Shown here: one piece after another, positions 45,838 to 58,635 of the stretch | Position numbering within the stretch: the stretch's first letter is position 1 | Layout: each line of letters starts with the position of its first letter | Assembly: GCA_030248225.1 (NCBI GenBank) | Contig: JASANE010030317.1 | Span: 56,223 to 120,222, forward strand | From: Trileptium ribeirensis | Taxonomy: Eukaryota; Nematoda; Enoplea; Enoplida; Thoracostomopsidae | Reading direction: 5' to 3' | Length of the DNA stretch: 64,000 nt | Program-made: the position numbers and the translations under genes | Notes under the pieces: model-generated | The model's input: only the letters and a program-made list of their open reading frames with translations | The model's database searches: none | What the model was told of the DNA's origin: nothing

Positions 45838-46145
45838 TAAATAATAATAATAATAAAGAAACATTTATAAAGCGCCCTTTTCGCCGGAGCGTTACAAAAG
45901 CGCTGACAAATTACACATAAGAAAACACAAACAAGGAATGTACAGACAATTGAAATATTCAGATCAGGTACAGTAAAGACTAATCGGTTAGGGTTGTCCT
46001 CTTACTACTGATTCTAAGTTTCTGTCACAATGGAAAAAAGCTAGTCACATGAACGTGTTTTTGTTCAAGCAAGTCTTTAAATAGTTTAGAGCTTGGTGCG
46101 TATATAGGTGTTATGTATTATGGTAGAGTGTTGCATTAATGTAGT
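45838..46145 (-). mobile_element. Second LINE 3' end, minus strand
   Basis: On the minus strand it ends in ATT repeats (45840-45862), preceded by TTTTGTAACGCTCCGGCGAAAAGGG, the same terminus as at 34812. Upstream, one frame reads KLFKDLLEQKH before a stop, matching the last coding block (FKSRLKTFLF) of that LINE. A severely 5'-truncated copy. Confidence 0.75.
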
Positions 46146-47834
46146 GGATGTCTTGTAAACTTAGGGACTATACAGTAAATCTGTCTTTCAGTTGCAGGCT
46201 ATTAAATTTATTAATCAGTGTCATTAACTGTCAAGCCAAATATGTGGGAGCTTTTACTCTAACGTGGCCTGACCAGAAATCCCACAAATTTCAACCGGAC
46301 TCGAACACAAAGCGACCAGATTGTATCAAATTGTCTGGAAGCCATTTAAATCCAGTAATCGCGCCCTTAGTGTGATATAGTTCCTTGACAGACTAAATTT
46401 TTTGTACAATTTTATTATTTATTGTCATGTTGAAATTTTAGGACCTCGTTTGCACTAGGTAGCTTACATGGGTGGAACCATAAATATAAGATGTTCGTGC
46501 AATAATGTACATTGATTGGACAAAAATAAATTTATTATACTAATGTATTTACACTATTGATGTCGTATTTTTACTGTTCTGAAAAAAACCTGCAACACAA
46601 TGTCAAAGCAAGACAACCGTGACAAATGGCCGAATTACATGTGGAGTTTTAAAATAGTGGGTATTATATTTTTGTTAAAATTAAAAAAAAACAAATTTCT
46701 GCGTATTTTTCAGCTAAGCAACGTCTACTTGTTATCAGTTGACAATGCGTCAGTCAGTCAACCCAGTAGAGCTTGTGGGAGCGTCATATTTTGCCGATTC
46801 AACTAATATATCTTCGTCACTTGGAAATTTGAAAAATCTACGTATAACAATGCGAAACTAGATTGGCAAATAAAGACATTTTGGCGATGTCAAGTTTGCT
46901 TTAATTTTACCCAATGATAAGCTGTAAAATTTGTTGTAAGCTTTATTTGTTATATTTTAAATGCTAAATGTCTCAACGCTGTTATATTATCAGATTAGTA
47001 TTTTACGGTTAGTATAATTTCCACTCAGTTGTAGAAAAGTTAGGTTGAGTTAAAGATTATGGAGACAGTTTTGAGTTTATTTCTTCTAAGAGAAATGTGT
47101 CACAGTAGTTTGTACTGCTGACGGTTAATAATAGATGGATAGATAGAAAGATAAAGTGTAAAGAGGGTATAAGGATGTAAAATACTGTGTAAAGCAAAAA
47201 TAAAGCTTCCCATTACACAACCCTGCTTATAAGAAGGAAATGAACTTATTTGATTCGATGATAAAAAGTACTGAATGTCTTTTATCAAATTTCCTATGGT
47301 CAGTTTAGTAAATAACAGTAGGTGATGATCTTTATTGGTAATCATCTAAGAGACTTACATCTACAAATATGAGGCTCGTGTTAACCGAATCACCGCAGGC
47401 TGTAGCATAAGTTGTGTCTGGCAGTCAATAATTTATAAATGTGATATTGCTGGTGGTTAATACTAATCCCAAATTCAAGACTCCTACTTCTGGAGAAAAC
47501 TGTTTGTCTGGACTATATCTGTGAGCAGTCTTTCGGACTATCTACATTGGCGTATTTTATCGCAGATTTGAAAAAAAATAGGAAAATAAGCAAGGTGTTA
47601 GTGGTGACTGAACCAAACACCAACCAGTTATACTTCAACTGTGAAATCGGTCGACCTGTTGCACAATAGTTATATTTAAATAACAGTGCGTGCTTAATAT
47701 TGGTTTGTTTCGTACTCTGAACGCCTAATTTCATGCATAGAATGGTGTAGTGGAATTTAATAGTAATATTGCCTCATAGTCTTTGAAGGCAACAATACTA
47801 AAAATTGGACCCATATTAGTTATGGTTTAAGTCA
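46146..47834. other. Intergenic, nothing recognised
   Basis: No supported ORF or element. Confidence 0.45.
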
Positions 47835-47960
47835 AGTTGAGGGGCCTAACGTTACATTCTTCAAAAAAGAACAGCTTAGGGTGGGGAGTTCGGGACTCCC
47901 GACTTAGTCTTAGACTTAGTATAGGTGTCATGTAGTTTTATATAACTTTGACTAAGGCTC
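47835..47960 (-). repeat. Dispersed repeat with TTAGGC-like run, minus copy
   Basis: On the minus strand CTAAGTCTAAGACTAAGTCGGG is followed by CCCGAACTCCCC and TAAGCTGTTCTTTTTT, as at 43385-43545. Confidence 0.6.
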
Positions 47961-47975
47961 AGGCTTTTACACTTA

Positions 47976-49333
47976 CGGCGTGTTCACACGCTCAAAGTTT
48001 TTGCTCAAAATTTAAGGTAAAATTTTGATCAAAGTTTTAAAGCATCTTTTTGCATTTTTGGTAGATTTGAACGCGTGACTACTGTTCAAACTTTTCAAGA
48101 ATATTCCTGTAGCCAATCACCGACAAGCAGCATTACTTGAAAAAATTTGAGCTCAAGTTTTGATCTTAAATTTTGAAATATCACAATTTTCCGTTAATGC
48201 GCGACTAAACTTAAAATGACCCCGTTGGCAATCCTATTTTGTCAAAACCGATGTGGTATCGAAAACCATTATTACGGAACAAACAGGGCATTTGGCGCGG
48301 CTTTCGCTAACCAAAACTGAACCAAATGGAATCCACCTGCCAAAAATTACTAACTGTATCGGAACAGAATTTTGGCGATTCCTTATTAATAGAAAACGGT
48401 TCACTGCTAATTAGAACACTGACTAATTCACGATTCACTTTTGTTCGCCAACACGAACGTTGTTAATAATTTTTAGTTTTCAGCATTCGCGAACATTGTC
48501 AGCTCAAATGAAACTGAACAAATTTTTTTTTTCACAAAGCGAGTTACATTTTTTATAAATGTTCAAGTGTTCGCGAATAAACAATTTTCATATTTTAAAT
48601 TTTCAACAAATCTCTACAGTCATTAAATTATTAACCAGGAATCATAGTCGAATACGATATAGAAAAGAACATGTTCGCAAACAATTTCACCCATAAAATG
48701 TGCACTAATACATTGTAGATTCAAACACAGCGCTTGCGAGGTCAAGGAATTATCTCCAACGTAACTTTAATTATAAAAAAAATGTTCGCAAACATTTGAT
48801 GCTTGGTGATTTTAATCATACATTCTCATAGTGATGTCGCTTGCGTATTTTTCTATGACAAAATAATCTATACAAAAATAAATTTAAGAACTACGCTTGT
48901 GTTCGCGAACAATTGCTTTAAGAACATACGTTTGTGTTCGCGAAGAGGTGTAAGAATTCTTTATTTCAAATTTTGAACAACATGTTTAAAATAGTTTCCA
49001 TCGCTGAGTTATTGTAAACCACCTGTCGAGCGATGCATCCCTGTAACGCTGTTCCCGAACAAAACGAACTCACAAAATTATGTTTTGAACAATTTGTGGA
49101 TTTCATTAACAAATTCGCGAACCAAACATTACCCATTTCATACCACCTTACAGCTGTTCTTAAATGATTTTATTACGTTATGCAATCACAAAGAAGCGTT
49201 CTGTTATAAAAATATGGCAATTTTAAAAATATGATGGTAGGCAGGGTCATTTTAAGTTTAGTCGCGCATAAAAAGTACTCTCAAATTTTGAGATAAAAAT
49301 TTGAGCAAAAAGTTTGAGCGTGTGAACACGCCT
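47976..49333. mobile_element. Outer MITE of a nested pair, TTA target duplication
   Basis: TTA lies at 47973-47975 and 49334-49336. Inverted ends CGGCGTGTTCACACGCTC / AGGCGTGTTCACACGCTC are followed on both sides by AAA(G/C)TTTTTGCTCAAA. Without the inner element it would be about 284 bp. TWA duplications suggest PIF/Harbinger. Confidence 0.85.
48198..49268. mobile_element. Inner element inserted in the outer MITE, TAA target duplication
   Basis: TAA lies at 48195-48197 and 49269-49271. Inverted ends TGCGCGACTAAACTTAA extend on to an AATGACCC word. The interior (1,071 bp) has no transposase frame but many TGTTCGCGAACA-like palindromes. The same family recurs at 54121. Confidence 0.85.
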
Positions 49334-49729
49334 TTAGTATAGCAAGGATGTCATAGCGGGCATACAGCTTCCGCCCCTCAGCTTGACACAGTACGCATTT
49401 TAGAAAGTAGAAAAATAAACAATTCTCTGGATAACCAGTTCGAAGTTAGTTCCCATTCGAATGCATCCGTCGGCTAGGCTTTTCGATCTGGTTCCAGTGA
49501 ATGTTATGACATACTTAAATTAATTGAACGATATGATCACTCGTTCGGTAACCGTTCCGTATTGTTACAAAATTCACCATAGTTCCTTTCGAAATCTATT
49601 GAGTGACAGAAAACATTTTCTGTATATTTTGCATTAGAAACTGCGCTAGAATAGTGATTTATCATTAAAGATAACGTTATTCATCGCACAATAATATAGC
49701 ATATTCTTTTAAATGCTTAGTTCAGGCAA

Positions 49730-50073
49730 GAGTGCATTAGGAAAGAGTATGACACTTCCCTGAACTCACACATAAACCCGTGTTTGGTCACGCGGGCGTT
49801 TTCGGCCTGACCTACGCCCAGTTTTTTTGGATGTAGTGGGGGTCGAGACGCACAGACCCTCCAGATCCTGGGGGGTAGCTGGTATCCCCATTTTTTTTTG
49901 GGGGGGGTCGGGTTATAAGCAGCTGCTGGTTCAACTGGCCCTCCCCAGAAATTGAGGGGGTGGTCCGACCTACTTCCCCAAAAAACTGGGAGTCAGGCCA
50001 AAAACGCCCAAATCATCAAACATGGGTTTATATGTGAGTGCAAGGAAGTGTCATACTCTTCCTTAATGCACTC
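49730..50073. mobile_element. Element with about 85-bp terminal inverted repeats
   Basis: The two ends are near-identical inverted copies beginning GAGTGCATTA and running through GAGTATGACACTTCC, AAACCC(G/A)TGTTTG and GGCGTTTT(C/T)GGCCTGAC. The centre is GC-rich with poly-T/poly-G runs. A clear target duplication was not identified (TTCA occurs just outside both ends). Confidence 0.75.
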
Positions 50074-51997
50074 TCGGTTCACGTAATTGCCACACCGTTG
50101 GCGACAGGTAGAAACATAAGCAAAAATCTAGTAAAAATTCTCAAAAACGTTAAAAAACAAGCATAGGCAATCGCACAAGTTACACATTAAATGCTTTGAT
50201 CGCTCAGCAAGTTAATACGTATTCGTCGATTAATAGACGCAAGATCATTACAATGTTTTATTTTGGTTAGTTCACCAAACCAGTTTTATAGAGCTCTTAT
50301 AACATCGAACAAATACTTGTGAGGCTGTCATGATATAAGCCAATGTAGTACAAATCGTTAGAGATAATGTTTTTATATGACCATTGAAATCGTATGGATG
50401 TTCAACCCAGGTATCGGTCTAGGTTTACTTTCAAAAATTTTCTAATAACTAGGTTTCCAAAACTATTTGATACTTCTCGAAACAAAATTGTTATTTAAGA
50501 AACAACATGCCAACTTCGAATCAACAACTTCTCTTCAAAATGAATGTACACATGGATAGTCTAAATTGAAAGAACTAGATTTAGCTAGAGAACTTAACTC
50601 CGGATGCAAAACCCTTCGAGCTGCAACATCCAATGACCGGTAATAAACGATTTACTACTACTACTAGATTTCTGCCCTCTGTAAACGCAATAAGAAATTT
50701 TGCATTTGTAGTAATTCAAGTTTTATTGTCTAGGTTGATGCGAGCCTATTTAAGCTGAGTCGCAGTGCAAATAGTGATAGTTCAGTCCTGTTTGAATATC
50801 GTCTGAGTGAGACATTGATATTGATTCGAACACTGTTTTTCAACCGTTCCTAACAATACATTGGTGTATATGAACTGCATATTTGTTGCATTCGTTGTTT
50901 TGAAAAACTAATTTTGAGTTTTCAAGATGGACATGTCTACACAAAGAAAGTTTACAAACAATATTTGATATTTCTCAAAAACAAAATTGTTATTGAACAA
51001 AATAACATAATCATGCCGTTTCGATTCCGATGTCGTTGTGTTATTGTAACATTTCAATTTGACAACATATCGGATACTATGACAATCGTTGTCGAAAAAA
51101 AAATTTCAAACTGGATCATTTTTGGTATCTTTGCTGTTGCTGCTGCAATCATCCGTCACTCGTAAAAATTTAGAGACACATTTTCCTGTAGTTAGTTTTG
51201 CCGAGCTGAAAATTTAGCTACATTGCTACAACTGTTGCTTGTGTTGTAAAATGATATGATTTAGTCCGACTGAAAATGAAAGAGGGTATCGCCCAGCGGT
51301 GTAGCCAAACAATTTTTCAGTGGAGGGAGGACTGGATTTGCTGGATAGTGCACAACTTAGCCAAAGCGGGCGTGCATAAGCGTGTACTTCGCTTTCCTGT
51401 ACATCCTCTTAGTAGGCACGAATAAGACGTCTGCCGTCCAACCCTGATAACCCCTCACGTTTGAAAACGGTGGAATTATAAAATAATATTCACAGGAACA
51501 ACAGCAGCTCCAAAGAATACCAATACAATAATAACAAAAGTTGTTGATGCTATTTCTGTTGTTGTTGATATATTTTGGTAGGAATAGGAACAGGAGAGGA
51601 GATATTTTATTATTCGCTTAGCGCAACAGCAACAGCTCTGCACAAATTTTATTTAATGTCAATCACGGGCCGGCGACCAAACCAAAAGTCAGCCGATTGA
51701 GATTGTTATTTTTCGAAATCTTAAAGACCGCTAAGTATATTTATATATACGGATCGCGTTTTCGTTGCTTTATTATTCGCGATTGTCCACAGCATTTATT
51801 ATCTATGATTATTAGATTGGACGCGGGACCTTTCATCCTTAGACAATTCATCTCCCAAGCACTCTTTACCAGGGTAATCTGACCCCTGGCGAGTTAATAA
51901 CTGAACTAAGCCTAAACCCCAAGCCTAAGCCTTACCTCAGTCCTTGCCTTCACAGCATTGATTGCCATTTTGGAGAGTCATGAATTTTAACAGAAAG
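50074..51997. other. Intergenic with one small open frame
   Basis: At 51013-51165 an ATG opens 50 codons ending in a hydrophobic helix (SNWIIFGIFAVAAAIIRHS). A TATTTAAG at 50747 and a TCAGT word at 50782 lie upstream. It might be the last exon of a small membrane protein or chance. Nothing else recognised. A TTAGGC-like run lies at 51905-51935. Confidence 0.25.
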
Positions 51998-52605
51998 AAT
52001 ACTAATGGGCCGTATTGTCCGAGAAAATTATTCAGGACGATCGGTTCGAGCACCAGTTGTATTTCAATTCCATATACAATGTTTTACTAAACAAATTCTC
52101 ATTTTCAGTCGAAAAAAAAGGATAAAAGCCCTATACTACTCTGAGTTTACCAATGGGACGTATTGTCCGAGACACCAATTATTCAGGACGATCGATTCGA
52201 CTACCAGTTGTCGTATTTCAATTACATATTACAATGTTTTAGTAAACAAATTAATTTTCAATCGAAAAACAGGATAAAAACCCTATACTACTCTGAGTTT
52301 ACCAATGGGACGTATTGTCCGAGACACCAATTATTCAGGACGATCGATTCGACTACCAGTTGTCGTATTTCAATTACATATTACAATGTTTTAGCACACA
52401 AATTAATTTTCAATCGAAAAACAGGATAAAAACCCCATACTACTCTGAGTTTACCAATGGGACGTATTGTCCGAGAGGCCAATCATTCAGGACGATCGAT
52501 TCGAGTACCAGTTGCCGTATTTCAATTACATATTACAATGTTTTAATAAACAAATTAATTTTCAATCGAAAAACAGGATAAACACCCTATACTACTCAGA
52601 GTTAA
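51998..52605 (+). repeat. Tandem array, four units of about 152 bp
   Basis: GGG(A/C)CGTATTGTCCGAG anchors occur at 52007, 52155, 52307 and 52459. The last three units are nearly identical, the first more diverged. The unit length is not a multiple of three, so the overlapping similar ORFs are repeat artefacts. Confidence 0.9.
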
Positions 52606-54117
52606 CAGCATGAAAAGCAAGCATTATCTTTCTTGCTTTATCGCCATTTTACTCTAATTTAATAATATATGAATTAATACTAGAAGCCTGTTTGTAATAA
52701 TGTTTGCTGGAATTTTCTTGGTTGACTCTGCAGGTCATTAACGATATATGCGAAGCTTTCTACGGTTCGTCGATGTATATTTTACTCAGCAATGAATCTA
52801 AAATGCCTTTCAAAAGTAACTTCGATTTCAAAATGAATCCTTGAACTGGTGAATGGAATTTCGATGTACACACAGGTCTACGACAAATTGCCATGTAATT
52901 TTGACATAGGCTTGCAAAGCAATAATTTTAAATTGTTCCAGGCCAATCTTTTTATAATATTAAATCGATTACTTTCTATCAAGGTTTGTAAAATGCAATA
53001 TTTTATAGCGTTTTATCGTTCACTTTAAGCAAAATATCCTAATCTATTTAATAGTTACGTGGAAATGTGTCTGAGAATTGAATTCTTCTTTCCATGGGTT
53101 GCTTGATGTAAGGTTCCATATCGTTCGTACGTTCACAGGACAAACGTGCCCCGCTTTACTGTATAGTTTGATTTCCTACAATGATATGACTGCTTAAAAC
53201 TCAGTACCGCTCCCGTCTGCCAACGAACGACATTGACATTGCAGCGATTAAAAGATTCAGTATCTCCACTTTTCTAATCCGAAGATCTCTGGACTCGGGA
53301 TACCGATTAGTGTTTCCGGGTGGTGATCATAGCAGGCAAGGCATGCGTTCGTAAAGCGATATAATAGAATAATTCTAGACTTATATGGCACGCCACACGA
53401 CTTCAGTGTTTGTAATTTGATAAGATTGAAGAAATTTGTATCTATTCTCAATTTCCTTCTTTGTCTCAGTCTCACTTAGAATAAATATTATTAAATCTAA
53501 AACCGAAATATATATAATATTTTGCTACTCAATTTCGATCAGACGCGTGTTCTTGACATTTTCTTCTAAGACTCACTACTCGTGCATGGTCTCGCTAGCA
53601 AAATATATGGACTAAACTAATTGCACTATTGAGCGATATTTGTGGTGGTCAATCAGTAGAACCACCGCTGTTGTAATACAACAACTGTCAAACTATGAAA
53701 ACGGTAGGGGCCAAGCATGACAACATTGCGGGGTGGGGTGAAGCAGGTGGTTCAGTGCTAAGTGGGTCACAAACTTCCAACCCTTTACAAGGGTGTGTGA
53801 AGGGTATCAAGACTTTACATATATTTAAAACACGTAGCAGTTTTCGAGAAGATATGACTAGCCGTATGGCCGTCCCGCAGACATAGCTCGGCGGAACATG
53901 TCTCCTCCGACCCCGTGTTGGCCGTTCTGCATTCACTACACACTGTGCTTATATTACTTAATATATGCGGCTGGTTTATTTATATATATATATATTCGAT
54001 TCACACTGATACTGTCATAGTTTATTTGTAACACCGGTAGCGAAGGCGCATGGCAACGACTCTTTAGTAAAAGAAAATTTTTCTTATTTTTGCAATCATA
54101 TTAAAAATATTTTAGTC
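52606..54117. other. Intergenic, nothing recognised
   Basis: No supported gene or repeat. Confidence 0.45.
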
Positions 54118-54120
54118 TTA

Positions 54121-54553
54121 TGCGCGACTAAACTTAACCTGCGCCCAACGACTATCCTATTTTGTTTTTTAGAAAAATATGCGTTATCGAACTCTATCTT
54201 CTGAAGCAAAAATTGGCCATTTTTTGTTCGCGAACACTCAAATTGTTTATGAACGAAAATTTATCGCTTTTGAATCGAAAAAGGTTATGTTCGCGAACAA
54301 TCACTGACAAAGTACAGGACCCTTCTCTTACTCTGTCACATTTACATTGAATTTGTTCGCGAACAGAGACAAATCCCCACTGAAAACTTATAATCGTCAT
54401 AGAACTGTCATTGACCGATTGCAAACCACTACTTCTAAGGTAGCAGTGAATCGAATCGCTTGTCTTGCTTGTTCCGTAACAACGAATATGGATTCGACAT
54501 CGTGTTTTACGAAATAGGATTGTAAGTGGGCGCAGGTTAAATTTAGTAGCGCA
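54121..54553. mobile_element. Second copy of the TGCGCGACTAAACTTAA family, TTA target duplication
   Basis: TTA lies at 54118-54120 and 54554-54556. The ends are inverted copies (TGCGCGACTAAACTTAACC / TGCGCTACTAAATTTAACC) continuing into TGCGCCCA and TCCTATTT. The 433-bp interior has three perfect TGTTCGCGAACA palindromes at 54225, 54289 and 54354. Confidence 0.85.
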
Positions 54554-54556
54554 TTA

Positions 54557-56559
54557 TACGAAATATACTACTTGCTCTGTTGCTAACAGATAGCATCCTC
54601 TCACCGCCTTCAACAATTCCGGGTTATCAAACATGGGACTGAGCATCTCCTATTTCTATAATAAACTAATCTACGACATGCTTATAAACGAACTGCCTAT
54701 AATAAGCTTTTGCTGCATTTCGTCGATTGTATTGGCGTTCATCATCTTCTCATAGACAGCTTTTGCTTATATAATATTACGTCAAATCATTTGGAATTAT
54801 GGTCACGTAACTCTGAGTTTCGAGTCCCCTGCCGTATATTTCCAAATTTATGAGATTAATAATCAACCGTGATTTGAAAGAATGACAAACTATGAGTTGA
54901 CGTTGATATTATAGCACCGTGCGTTTTGGTCACAGCCGCCAGGCCGTGACATTGTTTTCACCCTTTGTCAGACTATTTATTAATACTGTCCTAATGCCTT
55001 TTTGACCATGATAGACGACAAACGACGGCCTTATATATAATTATTTCATAGCCATTATACTGCTCTGACACAATTCTCTTAGGAATAATGCATTTAGATT
55101 GAAATTTGTAATATGTATATGTACAAAATATGTGTAAATTTGTTTTCACTTTTGTCATTTTATATTTTATAAGCATGTTCACCTATGTTATTTTCTAACT
55201 GGGTTATTGTGGTGTGTCTCACAAATCCAACCGCTGTATTCCGCTAACAAATTGAACCTGGCTTTTGGCAAACGTTCTCGTATTCATCTGATCACATTTT
55301 CAAAATTCAATGCCCAATGTTGCCATGTTTTAAATTGCTAGTTTATGGTATATATTCTTTCTAAATCCATTTTATGATAAAATATCCTTATGAATGTATT
55401 AAAATACTTATTACAATGTAATAATAACTAATACATTCGTCTTCGTCATCCGTATGAACAGCACTGGCAAAGTTTCTCTCGTACCATAAGAAATGAATAA
55501 AATTGGCCATAAAATTTGTATTGCATTGTGATTGTAAAATGTTACTGTAATGCAGTTTCTTGTATGACGATTAAGAGTAATATAATCAGAATACGCTTTC
55601 GTTCGTCCATAAATAATGTTTTATGTACGACTATATATTCTTCACAATTTAATTATGTTGTTTTTCTCACCAGCTTCTCAGTATATAATCTATAAATTGT
55701 CTGATAATTAATTTCGGCAAATGCAACACTCATATCTGAGGCAGGCAAACTTCGTGATATCGCTGGCGTTGTCATAGCGATCTTATTACATATACCGCGT
55801 CTAGCCAAATCGACAAAGCATATAAATCAAAAGCTAGAGACCAAAATTGCTGTCACTGGTGGTCTGCTTGCATGATAAACAAATATAACAATATTTTGTG
55901 TTTAATAATTTACTGTTTGCGTCTGTCTACAAGCTGTAGCTAGCAGTATGTTGATGCAATTTTTACATCTGGGAACAGCGGCTACTATGTCCATCGCTGT
56001 GATTTAATATACTACACAATTTATCGACCAACTTAAAATACAAAAATACTGTTAACTAACTATATAAAATGATAATAGCCGAGCTGACAGGGCGCAACAT
56101 GCACATACATACAATAAATGGTCAGGTAACACTCAGGCGTCCAGTGCAAGGTGTGCGTCTTGAAACAAAATACACCAGATGTCAAGGGTGACCTGTGTCT
56201 CAACTATTTCACTGACTCCATTATAGTAATCCAGCCATTATACATGCACATACAAATAGCATATATCCTCAGGCAATGCGATAATTAAGTCATCCGCTTT
56301 TTAAAATTTGGAAATTCTTAATTTTAAATAAAAAGTCGCATTTTGAACTAATTTTCAACGTTTTAACCTAATCCATGACAAAATCCTGATCCGACGCCGG
56401 CGGCCAATTTGCACGTTCAATGCCCATAATTCGGCATATTTGCATGCAGTGGCAAAATTGCCTTATCTTTCAACCATTTCTATGTAACCCTGTGACGTTA
56501 TAGTGATTTACCCAATATTTGTTTCAGCACCTTTATGCAAACAAAATATGAAATTGTGT
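54557..56559. other. Intergenic, nothing recognised
   Basis: AT-rich. Only the short block at 54923-54970, shared with 30657-30702, was noticed. Confidence 0.45.
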
Positions 56560-57326
56560 GGTATCTTCGAGTTTTTGCGCTATTTTATGTGTACATTGTC
56601 ATATGTTGTGTAAAATTCTATATATCTAGGTTATTGCCTGAATTTTCCGCCTAAAACATGAAATTCTATCATAGAATGGATTTGCGTGTCATCCACGAGT
56701 TCTTGCTCTATTTTATGTGTACATTGTCATGTGTTGTGTAAAATGCTATATATCTAGGTTATTTCCTAAATTTTTCGCCTAAAACATGAAATTCTATCAT
56801 AAAATGAATTTGCGTGTCATCCTCGAGTTTTTGCTCTATTTTATGTGTACATTGTCATGTGTTGTGTAAAATGCTATATATCTAGGTTATTTCCTAAATT
56901 TTTCGCCTAAAACATGAAATTCTATCATAGAATGAATTTGCGTGTCATCCTCGAGTTTTTGCTCTATTTTATGTGTACATTGTCATGTGTTGTGCAAAAT
57001 GCTATATATCTAGGTTATTTCCTAAATTTTTCGCCTAAAAGATTAAATTCTATCATAGAATAAATTTGCGTGTCATCCTCGAGTTTTTGCTCTATTTTAT
57101 GTGTACATTGTCATGTGTTGTGTAAAATGCTATATATCTAGGTTATTTCCTAAATTTTTCGCCTAAAACATGAAATTCTATCATAGAATGGATTTGCGTG
57201 TCATCCTCGAGTTTTTGCTCTGTTTTATGTGCACATTGTCATATGTTGTGTAAAGTTCTATATATCTAGGTTATTTCCTGAATTTTCCGCCTAAAACATG
57301 AAATTCAAACATAGAATGGATTTGAT
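56560..57326 (+). repeat. Tandem array, six units of 128 bp
   Basis: TGCGTGTC anchors occur at 56683, 56811, 56939, 57067 and 57195, exactly 128 bases apart. Inner units are nearly identical and the end units are more diverged. Confidence 0.95.
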
Positions 57327-57764
57327 ATATGTGTATTTATAAAGGAAAAATTTTGATGAGTAGTTTGTTAAGTTTTTATGGTTTGACTGCTGTTTTGTTA
57401 GGATAGTTCATGTTGATTCTTCGCTGTATTCTTTGTCAAATAGCGTGAATTATGGCTTCAACGGTGTGATATTATACTGTCGATATTAAAGTTTTGGTTT
57501 GCCATATCCGCGAAGCTAGCAATGGTGTTTAAAATTTTGTGTATGTTGCATTCTTAACTCTTCGCATCGTCACAATAGAATGTTTTACAAACCCGATTTT
57601 ACATACGAAAGTGGAATGTCGACCGACCACACTTTAGGAAAACAGTAAGTTTACCGCCAGAGATGCTTTAAAATTATGAATTATATGTTATGTAGCAACA
57701 TCCAGCGCCCATGGTAGACTCATACATAAGCGTGTGACACTTATGTCACACTACATTATATACA

Positions 57765-58281
57765 TACATGCCGGCAGGAGGGGTACGGGGGCAACCCGCC
57801 CTGAAGTCCGGACCCCCCGAGGCCGAAACGCCAGGGGCGTAACCCGCAGCACCCCCCCCCAAGGGGGCCTTGGCGTCTTCATATAAATATCACCAATCAC
57901 TCCTCAAGTGATAATACGCTAGATATTTACAATTCGACCAAAAACAGAGGCAGCTAGCCCTCAAAAGCCTATAAAAACAATGTATGCGTGGTATATGTAC
58001 TATATAAATATATATGTTTAGTCTAGTGTACATACACAAATACATAATGTGGCTATGAATACTATATTTTATTGCGTCTCGACGACTTTTGAGGGCGGAC
58101 CCTAATGCAAAAACTGATCTCATAAGCGAAAAATATGGCTGCGAAGACCAAAAAAAGGTCCTCACGCCCGACCCTCCCTCCCTAGGAAAATTTGGCCGGA
58201 CAGGGGGTTACCCCCTGGGATGGCCGCGACCCCGCCCGTGGGGGTCTCTACGCCCCCTGGCATGACCGACCGCCGGCATGT
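57765..58281. mobile_element. Probable transposon with GC-rich ends
   Basis: Inverted ATGCCGGC words mark both ends (57768 and 58279), followed inside by GC-rich, GGGG/CCCC-rich segments around an AT-rich centre. The pairing beyond ten bases is poor and no target duplication was found. From 57327 to 57764 nothing was recognised. Confidence 0.35.
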
Positions 58282-58360
58282 TTGATTATATGGGTAGTGG
58301 CATCACGCGGTTGGTTGATTTTTGTGTCATTTAGCTAATTGTTAGAGGTACAAATTTCCC

Positions 58361-58635
58361 ACCTTTATCCTGTTTTCCAACTTTACTCCTGTAGCCCTTT
58401 CAGTTTCGTACTGTCCCCGCGAATTTAATCCTATCCCCAACTCTCATGCTATTTCCCAATTTGTATTCTGTCCCACAAATTTTGCCCTATACCCCCAATA
58501 ATTTTTTCTCCATTCTCAAAACTGATTTATTTAAAACTATATTTTTTAAAAAAATTACATTTTTAAAACTATATTAATTTAAAAAATATAGTTTTTTTAA
58601 AAACTATAGTTTTTTAAAAAATTATAAAATTTCTT
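58361..58635. repeat. Degenerate 20-bp repeats and A/T palindromes
   Basis: At 58361-58500 about seven pyrimidine-rich units of TTT..TCCTGTCCCC.A type follow each other. At 58520-58635 AAAACTATA/TATAGTTTT words form overlapping A+T palindromes. Confidence 0.55.

Noticed and set aside
52005..52581. Three similar overlapping ORFs of about 88 codons
   Set aside because: They arise from the 152-bp tandem repeat, whose length shifts the frame between units.
51998..57326. CRISPR-like array
   Set aside because: The regular arrays have no unique spacers. They are plain tandem satellites in an animal genome.
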